A stretch of DNA of 64,000 nt from Galeopsis tetrahit (Eukaryota > Streptophyta > Magnoliopsida > Lamiales > Lamiaceae), in NCBI GenBank assembly GCA_963675135.1, contig OY776121.1:71502265-71566264 (forward strand), in the 5' to 3' direction. A program made the position numbers and the translations under genes. Position 1 is the stretch's first letter. Every line of letters begins with the position of its first letter. Under the pieces are notes generated by a model. It had not been told where the DNA came from. It ran no database searches and was given only the letters and a program-made list of their open reading frames with translations. Below are positions 51,560 through 64,000 of this stretch, in pieces.

Positions 51560-53890
51560 ACGGTCGAATAATAATTATAGGTGGAGGTCCACTACGTAGA
51601 AATATATTGTGTTTTTAAGGAAAAGTTCGAAGTTGAAGAAGAGAGATATATCGATAGAGATGGGATTAGAATGATTCCAAATGTTGTATCTGAAATGCAT
51701 AATTAAAACTCTTTTAAGTTTTATTTACTTGTAATTATTTTATATAAATTATTGTTCAGTCATATTCATTTAATGTATGTGTATCCAATTGCACATGAAA
51801 CGCTTACACGGTGATTAGAATTACGAGTGTCACTACTTACACCTAAAAATTCTCTAAGAACACTACAAACTTTAGTGTAAAACCATTTTGGCCGAACATA
51901 ATGCTCATTTTACTGTCACTTTGATCGAGCATAATGTTTAGCGCACGGTTGAAGTGAATAGAACGGCAAACAGTATCTAACTCAAGATAATAGTTATATA
52001 AAATTATGTCTGGTTTTTAAGGAATGAAAACGTGAATTGATTGTAAATATTTCTACAAAATCAGATTTTTTAAATGAGATGATTTTTTTTAATGATTATG
52101 TGAATTTTTGTGTTATTACACTCATATGTTCAATTCAGTATAGGTTCGTTCATCTACTCAACTTGAGTGGAGTCTAAATTTCTAGTACCTCTCAAAGTCT
52201 CCTCAGCCATGTTACAAATTTTTTTTAAAACAAAATTGCATAATTTTATGTGGTTTTTGATCACATAGTACCCAATAAAATAAATCAAGTATGAAATAGA
52301 AATAGAAATGTCAATAGGAGAGTTATGTCATATCATGTGGTTGCTTTTAATCATTCTTTAAAGGGAACTGAAAGAAAAAAAGAACTTCTCAAATTAATGT
52401 GTTACATTCTTTCTTGTGTTTTGTTTTTGAAGAATGTGATACATGTTCTTGTTTTTTGGGTTGCGACTTGAGAGGTTTAAGAATCGGTTGGCCGGTTGGA
52501 ATTTTCTTTCACGGTATTAATTACCTCTCCTTGATTTTGTAGAAAAATCGGAAATTGGAAAATAGCTACATGTGTTATTGTCTTAGCTGAGGAAAATCTC
52601 TCATATCGAATGTAAAAATCAATATGATAGGTGTGCAATACAAAATATGAAACATATTTTGAAATAATAGAAGAGTCAAGAGAGTAATACTATATAACTA
52701 AAGATAATAAGGGTTTTTTTTATTGGAAAGCAAAAGATAATAAGGTTTAAGAACTAAAAATCCTGTAATGTGGGCAGCACACCTTATATAGCATCTGTTT
52801 TTTTAATTAATTTATTTGTATTAAAAAACCAGCAAAATCTACAGAAACTTGCTGAAGGTGTCCAAAAGACACTTTTGACCTTTTCCAGAAATACAAGAGA
52901 ACGTTCTAATCTAAAGGGACCATTTAACTTGATCAACGGTCAGTAATAATTTCATATTTGTTGATTCCATATCAGCCAACGATTTAAACTGCCGATCTTT
53001 TAAGTCATTGGTAACGACGACCTCATATTATTTAAAAAAGACAATTACACTACCACGTCTTCGGTTCATAAATATAATACTACTCCGTATTATGTAGTAC
53101 AATATATAACAATGATGAATTCTTGTAACTCAATTGATGGTGCAAATGATAGTACAATTTAATTGCACGATAGAAAAGTTATCCAAATCACTTAAAAGTA
53201 TGCAAAAAATTGTCAATCTTTAATTATCTTGAAATTAAGGAGACTATTGGTTACAATTTTCGTGACGCAAAGGATGTTTAGGTATGGAACCGGTGTGGTT
53301 CCATATCAATACAATGAAGTTTCTTTCTGGTTTAGAATGTCAAAAAGGATCAACACGTTTTCACATAACATAATTGGAAAACCCTAGGCATGGATGGTAA
53401 ATTTATTTTAACAAGGAGGACGGACATTCCTAAGAACCTTCACCACATTCCTCGACTTTAATTAAATGATAGTACTAGTATTTCATCTTTTATTTCAATA
53501 CCGTCCAAGTTGTGTTTTTTTTATAGAAAATCAGTTAGTCAACCCAAAAAATTGGTCCCAAACCTTAAATATTCTACACTTGGTAAACTCTCTCCAATTG
53601 ATATCGACCTCTCACTATTTATTAGGACAACAAGCACCACAACCATTTCACAAGTCAACTGCAAAAGTAGACTGTCTAACATGTAGAAATGAGCGCACCA
53701 TGCCAAAAAAACGATCCAACATTTGACAGAAAAACAGATTTATTTTCATAAATTGCTCAAAAGTAAATTGTCAGAAAAACTTTCTGAGAAGTCCAACGGA
53801 TTTATTTCTCAATGCTACAAAAATCATATATAAATGGGAGATAAACTGTTTAATAATACAACAAGATTAAAGGAAATACCTCTCCGCGCG
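51560..53890. other. Intergenic region between CML copy 2 and USP
   Basis: No gene is seen. The composition is AT-rich without an obvious transposon terminus. The final 150 bp or so is probably the USP 3' UTR. Confidence 0.5.
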
Positions 53891-53891
53891 A

Positions 53892-56800
53892 TTAATTTAA
53901 CGAATACTTTCCAGGCTCTTCATATATTTTCTCCAACTGCTCAACTTTGTTAATTTTAAATCCCCTGATTCTCAATTCTTCAGGTGCTGAAGTGTCCTTA
54001 TAATCAACTTTTTCAATAATCCATCCCGCGTTCTGAACAGAACCCCCCACCTTAACCTGTTAATAAAATGTCAATAATCAGATTCAGCTTCTCCAAATTA
54101 TCATCAAACTGAATAGTCATACACAGGGGTATGGTCGTAAATGTATTGCAATATATTTATGTATGGTCTTGTTCTTTTAAAAATACCTCTGCCCCGTCTA
54201 CAGCATCTACAACAAGAGCTCCATCCAAGGCAAGACCGTCGAGATTAAGACTTTGGCCCTTTAACACAAGGGTAGATTTTCCAGTAATGGAGCAATTTGA
54301 ACCGACTTTGCTTTTAATGTCTGAAAATGTAAGCCCCCACTTTGGTTTCCATACGATAAGAGGCCATACATCAATCTCCTGTCCATTGAATACACCTTGA
54401 ATGGGATCACCTACATTAACACCAGCCTGCCACAAAACAAATGAGATTAATAGCATGCCTAAACAATGCATTTGAAAATCGAAAAAGCTTTACTTCTATG
54501 GTTTAGATAAAGATATACAGGTAATGAAAAAAAGGAGCAATTTCAAATTTGAGAAAATCTTAAGATATGCACAATCCACGGGCTTCGTTTTAATTCTGTC
54601 CAGAAATATTAAATTAAATTTGTAATAATGTCAGAAATATACCAATCTCTGGTTAGTTAAAATAGTTTGCACTAATACAGGCTTAAACTCTATTACTTCG
54701 GAGGAGATTATTTCATATCACTTTCATCTTGACAGCGGAATATACCTTTCTCAAGATAAGGCTGTTTGCTCTATATACGGCCATCTCTCCTGAAGTAGCA
54801 CTGTGATATGGATTACCTTTTGGTACCTTACAAATGTGAATACAAGTAGGCGTAAGATCCAAAATCAATATCAAGATATGATGTGCATGTCAACAAAGGG
54901 AGACAACTTTGAACAACGTTTTCCATAATTAAAAAAATGCTTGGATGATGAGAATAAGTAGAATAAATTGTTGCATTAAGAATTACTTTCTACATGCATT
55001 TGCTGAGATGTTTATATGTGGAATAAGAAATCGTATATTTAACATTTTCAAATATTAAGCTCTCAGATTTTCTTTTCTAGCAGAAAGATATTGAACAGTG
55101 GTGTATTTTTCCCCCATACAATTTTGTGCAATTATATTGATTCCACACAGAATTTCACTAGATACGTTAAAGGATCATATATTGCAGACGCCTACAATTT
55201 CATCTTGGTGTAGTCTTGAATAGCTTATGCTTCTTTAATATACTGATCCATTAGAAAAATTATGCATCAAGGAATATAAATACATTTCCAGTAACCGAAA
55301 TTGACTACTGCAGAAAAGGTGCAGTGTTTAACTAACAAATTGTTCAAAACAGAACGCAAGGAACATATGAAGCATTGCTGTATACAAAATGAAATAAAAA
55401 AATTCCCGCCAACATTTTATGAATAGTATCTGAATTTTGAAGTACCTCCCAAGACAAAATATTTTTGTAAGACATAAGATACCCGTATGTGGCGAAATCT
55501 CTAGAGCTTATATTGTAAAGCAAACTAATCTTGAATTTATTTTTCTAATAGGTTTTATCATATAATATACTTTTCGTGGACAACAATTTTGTGTAAAGCC
55601 ACTACTTTCATTAATATAAGAAAGAGAACATCACAAAATTGCCCAAAACTTCCACAAGAAATCGACATGCAACTCTATAATGAATATCATGGTGCCCTCA
55701 TATTACTTGAAGATTGAATGGGTTGATGACACAAAATATAAGATCCACAATGAAAAATGAGAAGAAAAAAATCATGCTTAATGGTTGCATAATAAATAAA
55801 TATAGATCATACCTTGGCTGCATCTTCAGGATTGTTCTTCACAGGTGCATAAGCAAACCAAGCCTCCATCACCTGAGAAGTTTAAATATACATCTTTTAT
55901 GATGATGCAACAAAAGAACAAGAAAAAGATTTGAAGACAATTGCCTAATATCGTCTGCTTACAGTAAATCCAACTCTAGCTGAAGGTGGCAGAGTTTTAG
56001 GATAATCTTGCATCATACATTCAAGCCGAGTAGATGACTTGAATGCAGTTTTAGTTGAATCTTTGTATCTGAAGTCAGATAGAAAATCATCGACAATTTA
56101 TAAGATGGGATTGAAACATATAGTGGATCTGAATCAGTAGAGACCAGTAAAGATGAAAAATAACGACAAAAAAATTGTCATTTATAAGATGACGCTTTAT
56201 GAATTATGCAATTACTGGAAAATAATACTCCCTCCATTTTTTAATAAGTGTCATTTTAACATTTTCCAACAAATTAAGATATTAAATTGTGGTCAATATT
56301 ATCCTTCATTAATGATAAATAAATTTGATATTAAATTTTTGTTTAGTAAAGAATGTGGTCAAGAATGTATGTGGTATTCATATATACAATATTTATGATT
56401 TTTCCATGATTTATGCTACTACTGTATATCAATTGAAATTGAAGGCAAATTAATATCAATTGAAATTGAAGGCAAATTAATTTATAAGGGTAAAATTGTC
56501 AAAATTAAAGAAAAAAATATAGAATGACACTTATTATAAAAATAATTAAAAAGGCAAAGTGACCCTTATTTAAAAGTGGAGGGAGTACAACAGAAACAAG
56601 TTGTAAACGAGCCGAGTCGAGCCGAGTAGTGCTGAGCTCGAAACTCGACTCGGTCGAGCCTTAAATTTTAAAGATCGAGCTCGACTCGATAAGAAACTCG
56701 AGCTCGACTCGATTACCTACATAATTTTCAAAATTAATTTTAAAACATATTTTTTTTCTAAAATAAACTCGAGCTCGACTCGGCTCAACTCGATTACTCG

Positions 56801-59800
56801 TATATAAATATAAATTATATATTAATAGCAAAATAGTAAATATTGTTCAAGCTCGATTAGGCTCGCGAGCCTTTCGAGCCGAGTATTTATGAGCTCGAAC
56901 TCGAACTCGGTAGCTACTCGAGTAGCTCGAACTCGAACTCGGTAGCTACTCGAGTAGCTCGAAACTCGACTCGATTAACTTCGAGTCGATTTCGATCTTT
57001 TTTCAAGTCGAGCACGAGTAGCTCGCGAGTAGGCTCAACTCACTTACACCCCTAGAAACAACTCAAGTATGCCACTGAATTAATTCTATGACTACAGCAC
57101 AGAGAACAAATGAGATGAGTCATCTTAATTACTAAAGGGTCTCTCCTAAAAGTGCTTGAACACATAAACAGAACCGCTGAGGAGAAAGAGAGCTTACTTG
57201 GGATTGACAAACTCCTGTATGACACCACTTGTTTTCGTAAGTTCCTCCAGATAAGGACCAATCTCAAAAATCAACTGCATAAGAAATCTGGAAAAATCAA
57301 TCCAAAAACCATATGATTTAATATGCAAAAGTAGATTGTCCAACAATGAAATCGCATGTTGATGCAATCAAATTCATTTTTATACCTGATCATCTACGGA
57401 CCTCATTAAATACATGAAATAGGGTCCTTTCTATGGGGATTAGGTTATAGAGTACATTTTCGAAAGAGAAGTCTATAGGATGCGAACAGCCAAACAAAGC
57501 AATAACTATATAAGTTAAGATCTACATCTACAAAGACTGAACTCTGAAGACAGTTTTAATGCAGTCGTTCTTGTGTCTGGGCAGAGATAGTAATATTACT
57601 TGGTTTATGTTTCCAGGAAAAGGAGAATAGCCTGTTTCACAGTTGACATCACCATCCGGATAACCTGAAGCTCTCAGCAATGGATCAAGTTGATTGTATT
57701 CCACATTGATCACCATTGTCCTCCCTGACCAAAATTTATGTTTCAATAACTCCATACAGTTGTATATAATACAGTTGCTACAAATACTGTCATGAAATGC
57801 TAAAGTTTTTTCAGTATGATATCAAATTCAGACGATGACTCAGTTACCAAAACTAAAGTGTCAGATACATGATATTTCATATCTCAATCCTGTTTTAATC
57901 AGCTGGAGTTCGATAGAAGAAAATTTAAAAACCAACCATGAGCAAATACAAGTTAAATTATAATTGTGTATCTTCACCAGTTAATACTCCATTTGTCATA
58001 TTCCACATTCAACCTCTGAAACAAAAGAACTAAAGGAAAATTATTCATATTAAAAATTTCAACCCTTTTGGCTGCAAGAAATTGTGTCAAATAAAAGAAA
58101 CCTGAAAAGTTAATTCAGAACCCAAGTATAACAAAATTTGAAAGTCACTTTTCAGTTTTCATAATAAATTATTATCAATACAGCCTACCATCTTTATGTG
58201 TGAGCTTAGTAATTCCTCCAATAGCTTCCTTAGCTTTACGAGGAACCGCAAGAGAATTAACATGGTACTCTTTGATGGAACTCACACCCAATGCAGCTGG
58301 AATTGCCTACAATAATGTTTCAAAATATATATATATATATATAAAAAGGAAGTCACAAAATTTCAATCTTAATGATAGGAAGAAACAATGCCAGAATATG
58401 ACACTTCAACCAAACCTTGAATAGAAGACCGTTAGTATCTTGAAAAAATAAAACCCATTTCCGACCAGCAGCAAGCCTGCAATTATGATATTGATTTAGA
58501 ATAGTAAGAAATAGCTTCAGAAAAAACGAAAAACAAATATTACTGGCATAAAGGACATGAATCCACATGTCAAACATACCATTCTTTAAGGAGGCCGCTT
58601 GAGTACAGAAGTGAATGAACATCACCATGACCATGAGGTTTTGTCTATAGAATAGTTGTACAAAAAGAACAAAAAATAATTATGGCTCTGAAGAAATCGG
58701 ACCACATTATTTCGTTCATCTTTATCAGCAGGTTCATCTATTATGAATAATATGCAAACAATACCTGGATTCTGAACTTATTATTTGGATCGACAGCCAG
58801 CCTAGCATCATTATCATCTAAACAAGCAACTTTTTCCTAGGAAAGTGAAAGGAAGCACTGTAATCAACTCTGAAGCAGCTTTAAATTCCCCGAATTGTAG
58901 ATAAGCTCAGTAGATTACCTGCTTCAGCAATTTTACTTGTGAGGGTTTCATCCCAAAATAATTATTCGTCTCTAACAGCTTTATGGTGCGTAAATGAGTG
59001 TCATCTGACGTCATTATGGCCAAAGGAATCTCTGTTGGTCCTTCACCTACGTTTAAGGAGAAGATAGAAAAGAATGAAGAAATATGAGATGATCCCAGAA
59101 AAAGTACTTTGGAAATAAATTACAAAGACTTTTCCCAGAAACTGGAAAAAAATCAGCTGCACTAAAGGAAACTATCAAAGTATTTGTTTCCCACGGATAA
59201 CCTATTGTTATTCATTTGTTCCAGTGATGTGATTAATGTTCAATCCGCTATATCATAGATGGGTGATCGAAAGACAACTGTGCTTGGTACTCCTCTAGAC
59301 TCACGTTAAGAACAAATTCTATGCCCTGAAACTTGACAATCAAATACTACGACTAAAACTCAATTTCTAACAAACCCAAAGCTTATCCCAGCCAAGAAGA
59401 ATGTTATCAAAGTTTACATGTGACACCACTTCTAAGGTTTGTAACCAAGTTGACACCACTAGTAAAAATATAATTAAATGTAGAAAACGTGTTTTTAGTC
59501 TATCACCAGTAAACAGAATAACTAATTCAATACTAAAGTTCTCAGACTTGATGGAGTGAACATGTTAGTAGCATTGGTAGGAAAACATTGTACAAACCTT
59601 CAGCTAACCTACAGCTGGCCTCTTGCAAGGCAAGTATAGATTCAATGTAGTGCTGTACGAAACAAGTCCCTGTAGTAGTCTCTAATGGCAGCGCCACCTG
59701 CAAGGACAGTTGGTCAAAAGAAATGAAGTTGATTCTTTCCACATTTAAGCACTTCACAAGATTCTTTAACAGAGCATAAACAACAGAGAAAGAAATTATT

Positions 59801-61402
59801 AACCTCAGACTAGTTACTGCATAAAATAATGGAAAATATCACACTACTCACACATCATTGTCTTACCTTTATACCATTATACCCAAGACGCTCTCCAAGG
59901 CCCCCAGCAACAAGCACAAATGCAGCCTTCCTCCCCTCACGAACACCAGCATTTTCATACTGAATGAAATTGTCTTCACCAAAAGTCAAATTCTCACCAG
60001 ATGGGACCTGTTAAACAGATAATATAACAGTTCAGAGAAATTGCCGGTCATTCATAATATGTAGGAGATGAGAAAATATTAGATGAATATAGCCACAAAA
60101 AAAAATTCTCCAAAGAATCGGGCAATTTGTATGGATAAAGATATTTGAACCCAATCAAGTGAAGAGTTAAGCAAAACAATCTCTACTTGATTTTCAGTGA
60201 CATCATGAGTTTTCATTTGTCAACTCTTTAGCAAATTACAGTCATGGTGACACTTACAGAAGGAGTAAATCCATCGTAGGGGTTATTCCCAGCCTTTGAC
60301 TGTGCCAAAAGTTCCTTGGCAGTTTTGACGTAAGATGCTAGACCACCAGGATAACTTGCATTAAGCCGAGCAACCTGGGAGAACAGTAAAAAGAGAACTA
60401 GTTAATAATCAGCTCTCCTGAAGAAACTTGATTGCTTCAAGCAGAAAGAACGAAAGAAAAGGGCCAAAAAGATACAGTGGTAGCAAAAAAATAATAATAA
60501 TAAAGGGACTGCTGCAATATTAATGAATTTTTTATATCATTTTCATATTTAACTTTTCAAAGATTTTATAGAACACCGAAAATCCCAATGATACATAAAA
60601 AATATCAAGACACTCAGTAAAAAGATGAAAAAATATCAAGACACTCAGTAAAAAGATGAAAAAAATCGTCTTGTAATCTTTGAAAGGAACAAATAAATTA
60701 TAGTAAAAACATTTACAAAATAATCTAAATTCTGCACAGATACATCTTAAAATAACTCCCAATTTGAGATCAAAGATGGTTAGTACCAAAGGTTACCCAT
60801 CAATTATAAGTTTGAATCGAAGTGCAAGGTTCTCTTTAACAGAGAATTGAAGTAGGCCTACTAACTAAACAACTTAATTAACAGAAATTAAACCTGATAG
60901 CCTTTTAAAAAAGAACAAAAAGATCAAAATTGAAGAACAACTTATACCCGAAATTCGAAAATCAAGTACAACCAGATCTCAACCATAACGCTTCACCCAC
61001 ACAAATCAACAGAATTGGACTCATCTCACAAATCCGAATCAACAAAACAAAAAACTGTAACTTAAGAAACTTCAACATTCGGGCAATAACCTGATCGAAA
61101 AAAGCACGCTTTTCGTCATCTTCAACACCAGGCTCCGGCCAATGCTCGAACAAGTGAGCCTGATTCAGTTCCAATAGCACCTTCGCCAACTTCACCTACA
61201 CACACATCCCCAAAAGAGCATCATAAACCGCATCCATACACAACTCAACCGTATCCACACATACACAAGTATAGTTAATCGATTAGACAATGCAAACCTG
61301 ATCAGGAGAGAGGAGCGAGAGATTTTTTAGCAGATTGGGAGCGGCGGCAGCGGAATCATCGATGTTGAGTTTAGAAAGGGCGTCGGCTGTTGATCCGGTC
61401 AT
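53892..61402 (-). CDS. USP: UDP-sugar pyrophosphorylase
   Basis: Seventeen exons, all GT..AG and in phase, give 621 aa: 61298-61402, 61091-61195, 60258-60374, 59867-60007, 59598-59697, 58919-59046, 58765-58836, 58580-58644, 58416-58476, 58189-58306, 57600-57724, 57198-57274, 55963-56068, 55813-55872, 54746-54826, 54187-54426, 53892-54056. The enzyme (EC 2.7.7.64) makes UDP-sugars from UTP and many sugar 1-phosphates in the cytosol, salvaging monosaccharides for wall polysaccharides. The nucleotide loop is LVAGGLGERLG (141-151). Other family blocks: VALPLETTTGTCF, IMTSDDTHLRT, KPHGHGDVHSLL, WVLFFQDTNGLLF, VEYNQLDPLLR, NCETGYSPFPGN, GVFNGQEIDVWPLIVWKP, and a C-terminal beta-helix-like part. Length fits Arabidopsis USP (about 614 aa). 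Intron 12 carries a MITE and another repeat. No lesion seen. Confidence 0.97.
56226..56587. mobile_element. Stowaway-type MITE in USP intron 12
   Basis: TA-CTCCCTCCA at the left and TGGAGGGAG-TA at the right form terminal inverted repeats with TA duplications. Inside, 'taagtgtcattttaac' and 'gtgacccttatttaa' extend the pairing. A direct 27-bp duplication (atcaattgaaattgaaggca..) lies near 56428-56485. Confidence 0.8.
56598..57054. repeat. TCGAG-rich interspersed repeat in USP intron 12
   Basis: The segment is packed with ctcgagctcgactcg-like words. The right edge ends in 'ttacacccctag' (inverse CTAGGGGTGTAAGTGAG) and the left edge has 'tgtaaacgagccgag', so TGTAA(A/G)(C/T)GAG is inverted at both ends. 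A 32-bp unit (gaactcgaactcggtagctactcgag..) is tandemly doubled near 56895-56960. A fragment of the same family is at 1880-1965. It resembles hAT-type MITEs, but the class is not proven. Confidence 0.55.
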
Positions 61403-61489
61403 GACGTCAGTTTCCGGCGCGATCCACCGGGAATAAGGAGAGAAGCTATGCGACAAGTACGAAGCAAAATAGCAAAAAAGTTTTTGTAT

Positions 61490-61502
61490 GGATCGTATAT
61501 AT
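61490..61502 (-). promoter_or_regulatory. Possible USP TATA box
   Basis: On the minus strand GTATATATACG lies about 90 bp upstream of the start codon. The spacing is plausible for a short leader. Confidence 0.4.
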
Positions 61503-61509
61503 ACAAAGG

Positions 61510-62576
61510 AGAGAAGGCAGATAGTTAGTGATGGGACGCCTATCGACCGATCCGAATCTACTAAAAACCGGGTCGAACCGACAAATACCGAATCGTAACA
61601 GATTTTGATTTATTATGGGGGTGAAATCGAATTAAGGAAAAAGGGAAAAGATTAAATTTATAATCCCGAGGTGAGGTGGCGGTGGACGGTGGTTGTTGGT
61701 GGCGCGGCTAAGAGGTGGAAGATTCAAGTTAATCTAATTAATATTCGTGTCTTGATTGGAGAGATGTAAATCTGTTGGACAGGATTTAATCAGTGATTTA
61801 AGGAGACTGCGTAGACCTTACGTCATTACGTGAAAATTATCGAGACATGTTTTTTAATCGGTGATTTTGCCTGATTCCATTTTTTTTTTTTATGTCCACA
61901 TTAAGTTTTTCATTTTATTTTTTTCAAATTATTTTCTCTCTATTAATCAAATCACTTATATTTTATCTATTATTTTATTATATTTTATTTCATATTAATC
62001 TATTATTTTCTCTCAAATCATTTACTACATCTATTATATTATCATATTCATTAATCAAACCACACAAAATAAAAGGGAAACTTATATTATAAAGGGACGG
62101 AGAGAGTTGTATATTAACTATTTACAAATTGAGTGTGTTTAGAGGGAATTTAATGAAATAAACTAGAGGCTAGAGAGTAGAGACACTAGAGGCTAGAGAC
62201 AATGTTAGAATAGACACACGTATTAAAAAAAATAACGACTTATTTTATTACATTCTCAATTATTTATTTTAGAATTTTACCTTATACATTAAAAATTATT
62301 ATTTTCTCCATCCCGCTAAAAGTTATCACGAAATTTAAATTTTTTTATAGAATAAAGAGTTTAATTAAGATTAGTGACAATCCTATAGACACAACTAGGA
62401 AAAGAGACAAAAAATTATAGTATTAGGATTAAGGTCAAATTCATAACCAAATAACCAATTATACCCTTATTCTTTCATCACACCAATAATTTAAATTAAA
62501 ATTAAGATTTTTAATTTTAAATCAAATTGTAAATTAAAATTATATTTTAAATTTAAATCATTTCATGGTCAACAAT
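61510..62576. other. Intergenic region, AT-rich
   Basis: Contains a T-rich open stretch (61892-62092) without coding character, a small duplication of 'actagaggctagaga' near 62160-62205, and Stowaway-like edges ('aaagggacggagagagt' at about 62090, 'ctccatcccgctaaaagtta' at about 62309) that do not form one clear element. Confidence 0.45.
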
Positions 62577-62815
62577 GCTATCTTCTATACCAGAAACATT
62601 CCGTTTTGAAGTTACGAATTCGGTGTTGCTGCAAATCCCATCTGCAAATCCCATCTGCAATAATTAATAATTCGATCTGCAAATCCCATTTGCGCTATCT
62701 TCGATACCAGAATCATTCCATTGTGAAGGTATGAATTCGGTGTTGATGCAATAATTCCATCTGCAAATTCCATCTGCGATAATCAATAATTCGATCTGCA
62801 AATCCCATCTGCAAT
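62577..62815. repeat. Tandem duplication of a roughly 118-bp unit
   Basis: Two diverged units begin 'gctatcttc(t/g)ataccagaa(a/t)cattcc' at about 62577 and 62692, and both continue through 'gaattcggtgttg(c/a)tgca' to 'aattcgatctgcaaatccca'. Inside each, 'atctgcaaatcccatctgca' is itself repeated. A third weak copy of 'accattccatt' follows at 62880. Confidence 0.7.
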
Positions 62816-63080
62816 ATGCGATCATCACCGAACTACCCAAAATAGAGTTAATTTTGAGTTTCTAAATCTCATCCGAGAACCATTCCATTATCAAGGTATG
62901 CAATTTTATTCCGTGTTGTTTTAATTCAATAATCAATAATTCAATTGGTTCATTGTTCTTCCAATATATACCCTGTCCAACACGATCTTCGATCTTTTCT
63001 AATTCGCCCCTATTTTATATTATGCGAATTAGGGTTCTATTGAACGTGTTAATTGGAGAAGTTAATTTACTGAATCAGAA

Positions 63081-63183
63081 ATGGAATATGCTGTGATTTT
63101 AAAGTTCGAATTCGAGGATAAAACCAAGTTGATCCGTGTTCAACAATCTTCAAAGTTCGAAGACATTGTTAATGAAGTAATCG
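63081..63183 (+). CDS. Possible first exon of a gene running off the right edge
   Basis: An ATG opens 34 codons reading MEYAVILKFEFEDKTKLIRV and ending KFEDIVNEVI, then a donor G/GTATGTG at 63184. The alternating hydrophobic/charged strand pattern is PB1- or ubiquitin-like, as in the N-termini of MuDR-type transposases and some host proteins. No second exon is visible to position 64000, so the call rests on this segment alone. Confidence 0.35.
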
Positions 63184-64000
63184 GTATGTGGCCCATATTG
63201 TCTTCTTCCATATTGTTTTTTTTTTTTTTTGCTTAGAGTATATTTTGTTTTTTGGAATATGATTTACACGTTTAGCTTATATTCAACTTATATTTACACA
63301 TGTGCATTAAATGTTTAGCATATATTTCAATATATGCAGTAACTAGATATGTATTCATTAATTACTTATGTTAGGGCCAGATATAGTTAACTCAACCCAT
63401 AATATAATGTTTTCTATGGCATCGAATAAAATCATGGAATATCATAATAATTAATCTCATATTAAAATAATCCATACAATTATAAAAGTAATGTTAAAAG
63501 ATTATAATTTATCAATCATAATTAATATTATTAAATTTAAATATATCCACTACTCCCCACAATTATCTCACGTAATCCAAACCAACAATATATTTTTGAC
63601 ATTTTCAAACATACTGATATTCAATGGTAATTTTTTTCTATAAATAATATTATAATTAAAATTTCTAAAATGAATAGTTTATTTTGATATCCACGTTTGC
63701 ATAATATGTACACGTCAATATTATAATAATACTTTTTATATTTAACATCTATAACCAAATGATTCACGTAATAATCATAAATATAGAAAAAAATGGTGTA
63801 TTTTGCATTCCATACTGCACATATCTCAATGTGCATATTTGTTTGGCATATACGTGCGCATATATTCCATAGAAAACGTTTCCAGGTTTCTGAATTAATT
63901 ACATCATATGTATTTCTTTTTTTGTTGCTACGGTTTTCCATCCAGATTGTTTAAGATTGTCTATTCGGGAATTTAATATTTCGAAACGCAATTATGAACG
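63184..64000. other. AT-rich tail of the window, nothing recognised
   Basis: If the exon at 63081 is real this is intron sequence. A T14 run lies near 63218. The minus-strand open stretch at 63621-63941 has no coding character. Confidence 0.5.

Noticed and set aside
36185..61402. A biosynthetic or co-regulated gene cluster
   Set aside because: The genes belong to unrelated families, face both ways and have separate promoters; USP and the PMT-like enzyme both serve wall polysaccharides, but adjacency alone is not evidence.
61892..62092. 66-codon plus-strand frame
   Set aside because: Sequence is a T-rich low-complexity tract; residues are almost all Phe, Leu, Ile, Ser and Tyr.
1..64000. tRNA, rRNA, CRISPR array or organellar insertion
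   Set aside because: No cloverleaf with conserved A and B boxes, no rRNA core sequences, no regular short repeat-spacer array and no recognisable plastid or mitochondrial gene was seen by eye.

Overview
The window is nuclear DNA from a flowering plant. Genes have many short exons with GT..AG introns in AT-rich sequence, spacers are full of LTR retrotransposons and MITEs, and every recognisable protein is a plant family. A eudicot fits best. An asterid/Lamiales source is only an inference, from the HCT/HQT-type acyltransferase relic and the general style of the repeats.

Layout. 1-11.9 kb is a transposon-rich spacer without an intact gene. It holds a PIF/Harbinger-like element with long inverted ends, a Mutator-like element with a perfect 9-bp target duplication and a captured GC-rich gene fragment, a Copia RNase H relic, and a patchwork of host-gene exons (V-ATPase subunit d and an ABC1/UbiB-type kinase) beside a GC-rich block. 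11.87-17.24 kb is a very young Copia retrotransposon: its LTRs differ only by one 13-bp tandem unit, and pol carries one frameshift. 17.3-20.2 kb is a BAHD acyltransferase (HCT/HQT-like) pseudogene whose intron holds a Stowaway MITE and a probable hAT relic. 20.8-35.7 kb holds two diverged paralogues of a plant protein I cannot name (minus strand, spliced, about 592 and 634 aa). They share exon structure and C-terminus but carry unrelated internal tandem repeats. Between them lie an exon relic of a third copy, an unidentified first exon, and a second Copia element whose LTRs end in TA..TA instead of TG..CA.

36-64 kb is the gene-rich half: a TTC33-like TPR protein (36.2-38.3, +), a BTB/POZ protein like Arabidopsis At4g08455 (39.3-40.6, +), a PMT10/11-like Golgi methyltransferase (41.4-44.5, -), two tandem CML44-like calcium sensors (47.5-48.0 and 50.9-51.4, -), and an intact 17-exon UDP-sugar pyrophosphorylase (53.9-61.4, -). 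The last 2.5 kb has a tandem repeat and a possible first exon of a gene running off the right edge.

The functional genes are independent housekeeping or signalling loci and not a pathway cluster. USP and the PMT-like methyltransferase both serve cell-wall polysaccharide metabolism, but nothing here shows co-regulation. I saw no CRISPR array, operon, rRNA or tRNA gene. Exon boundaries were read by eye from splice signals and reading-phase continuity; no alignment or search was run.
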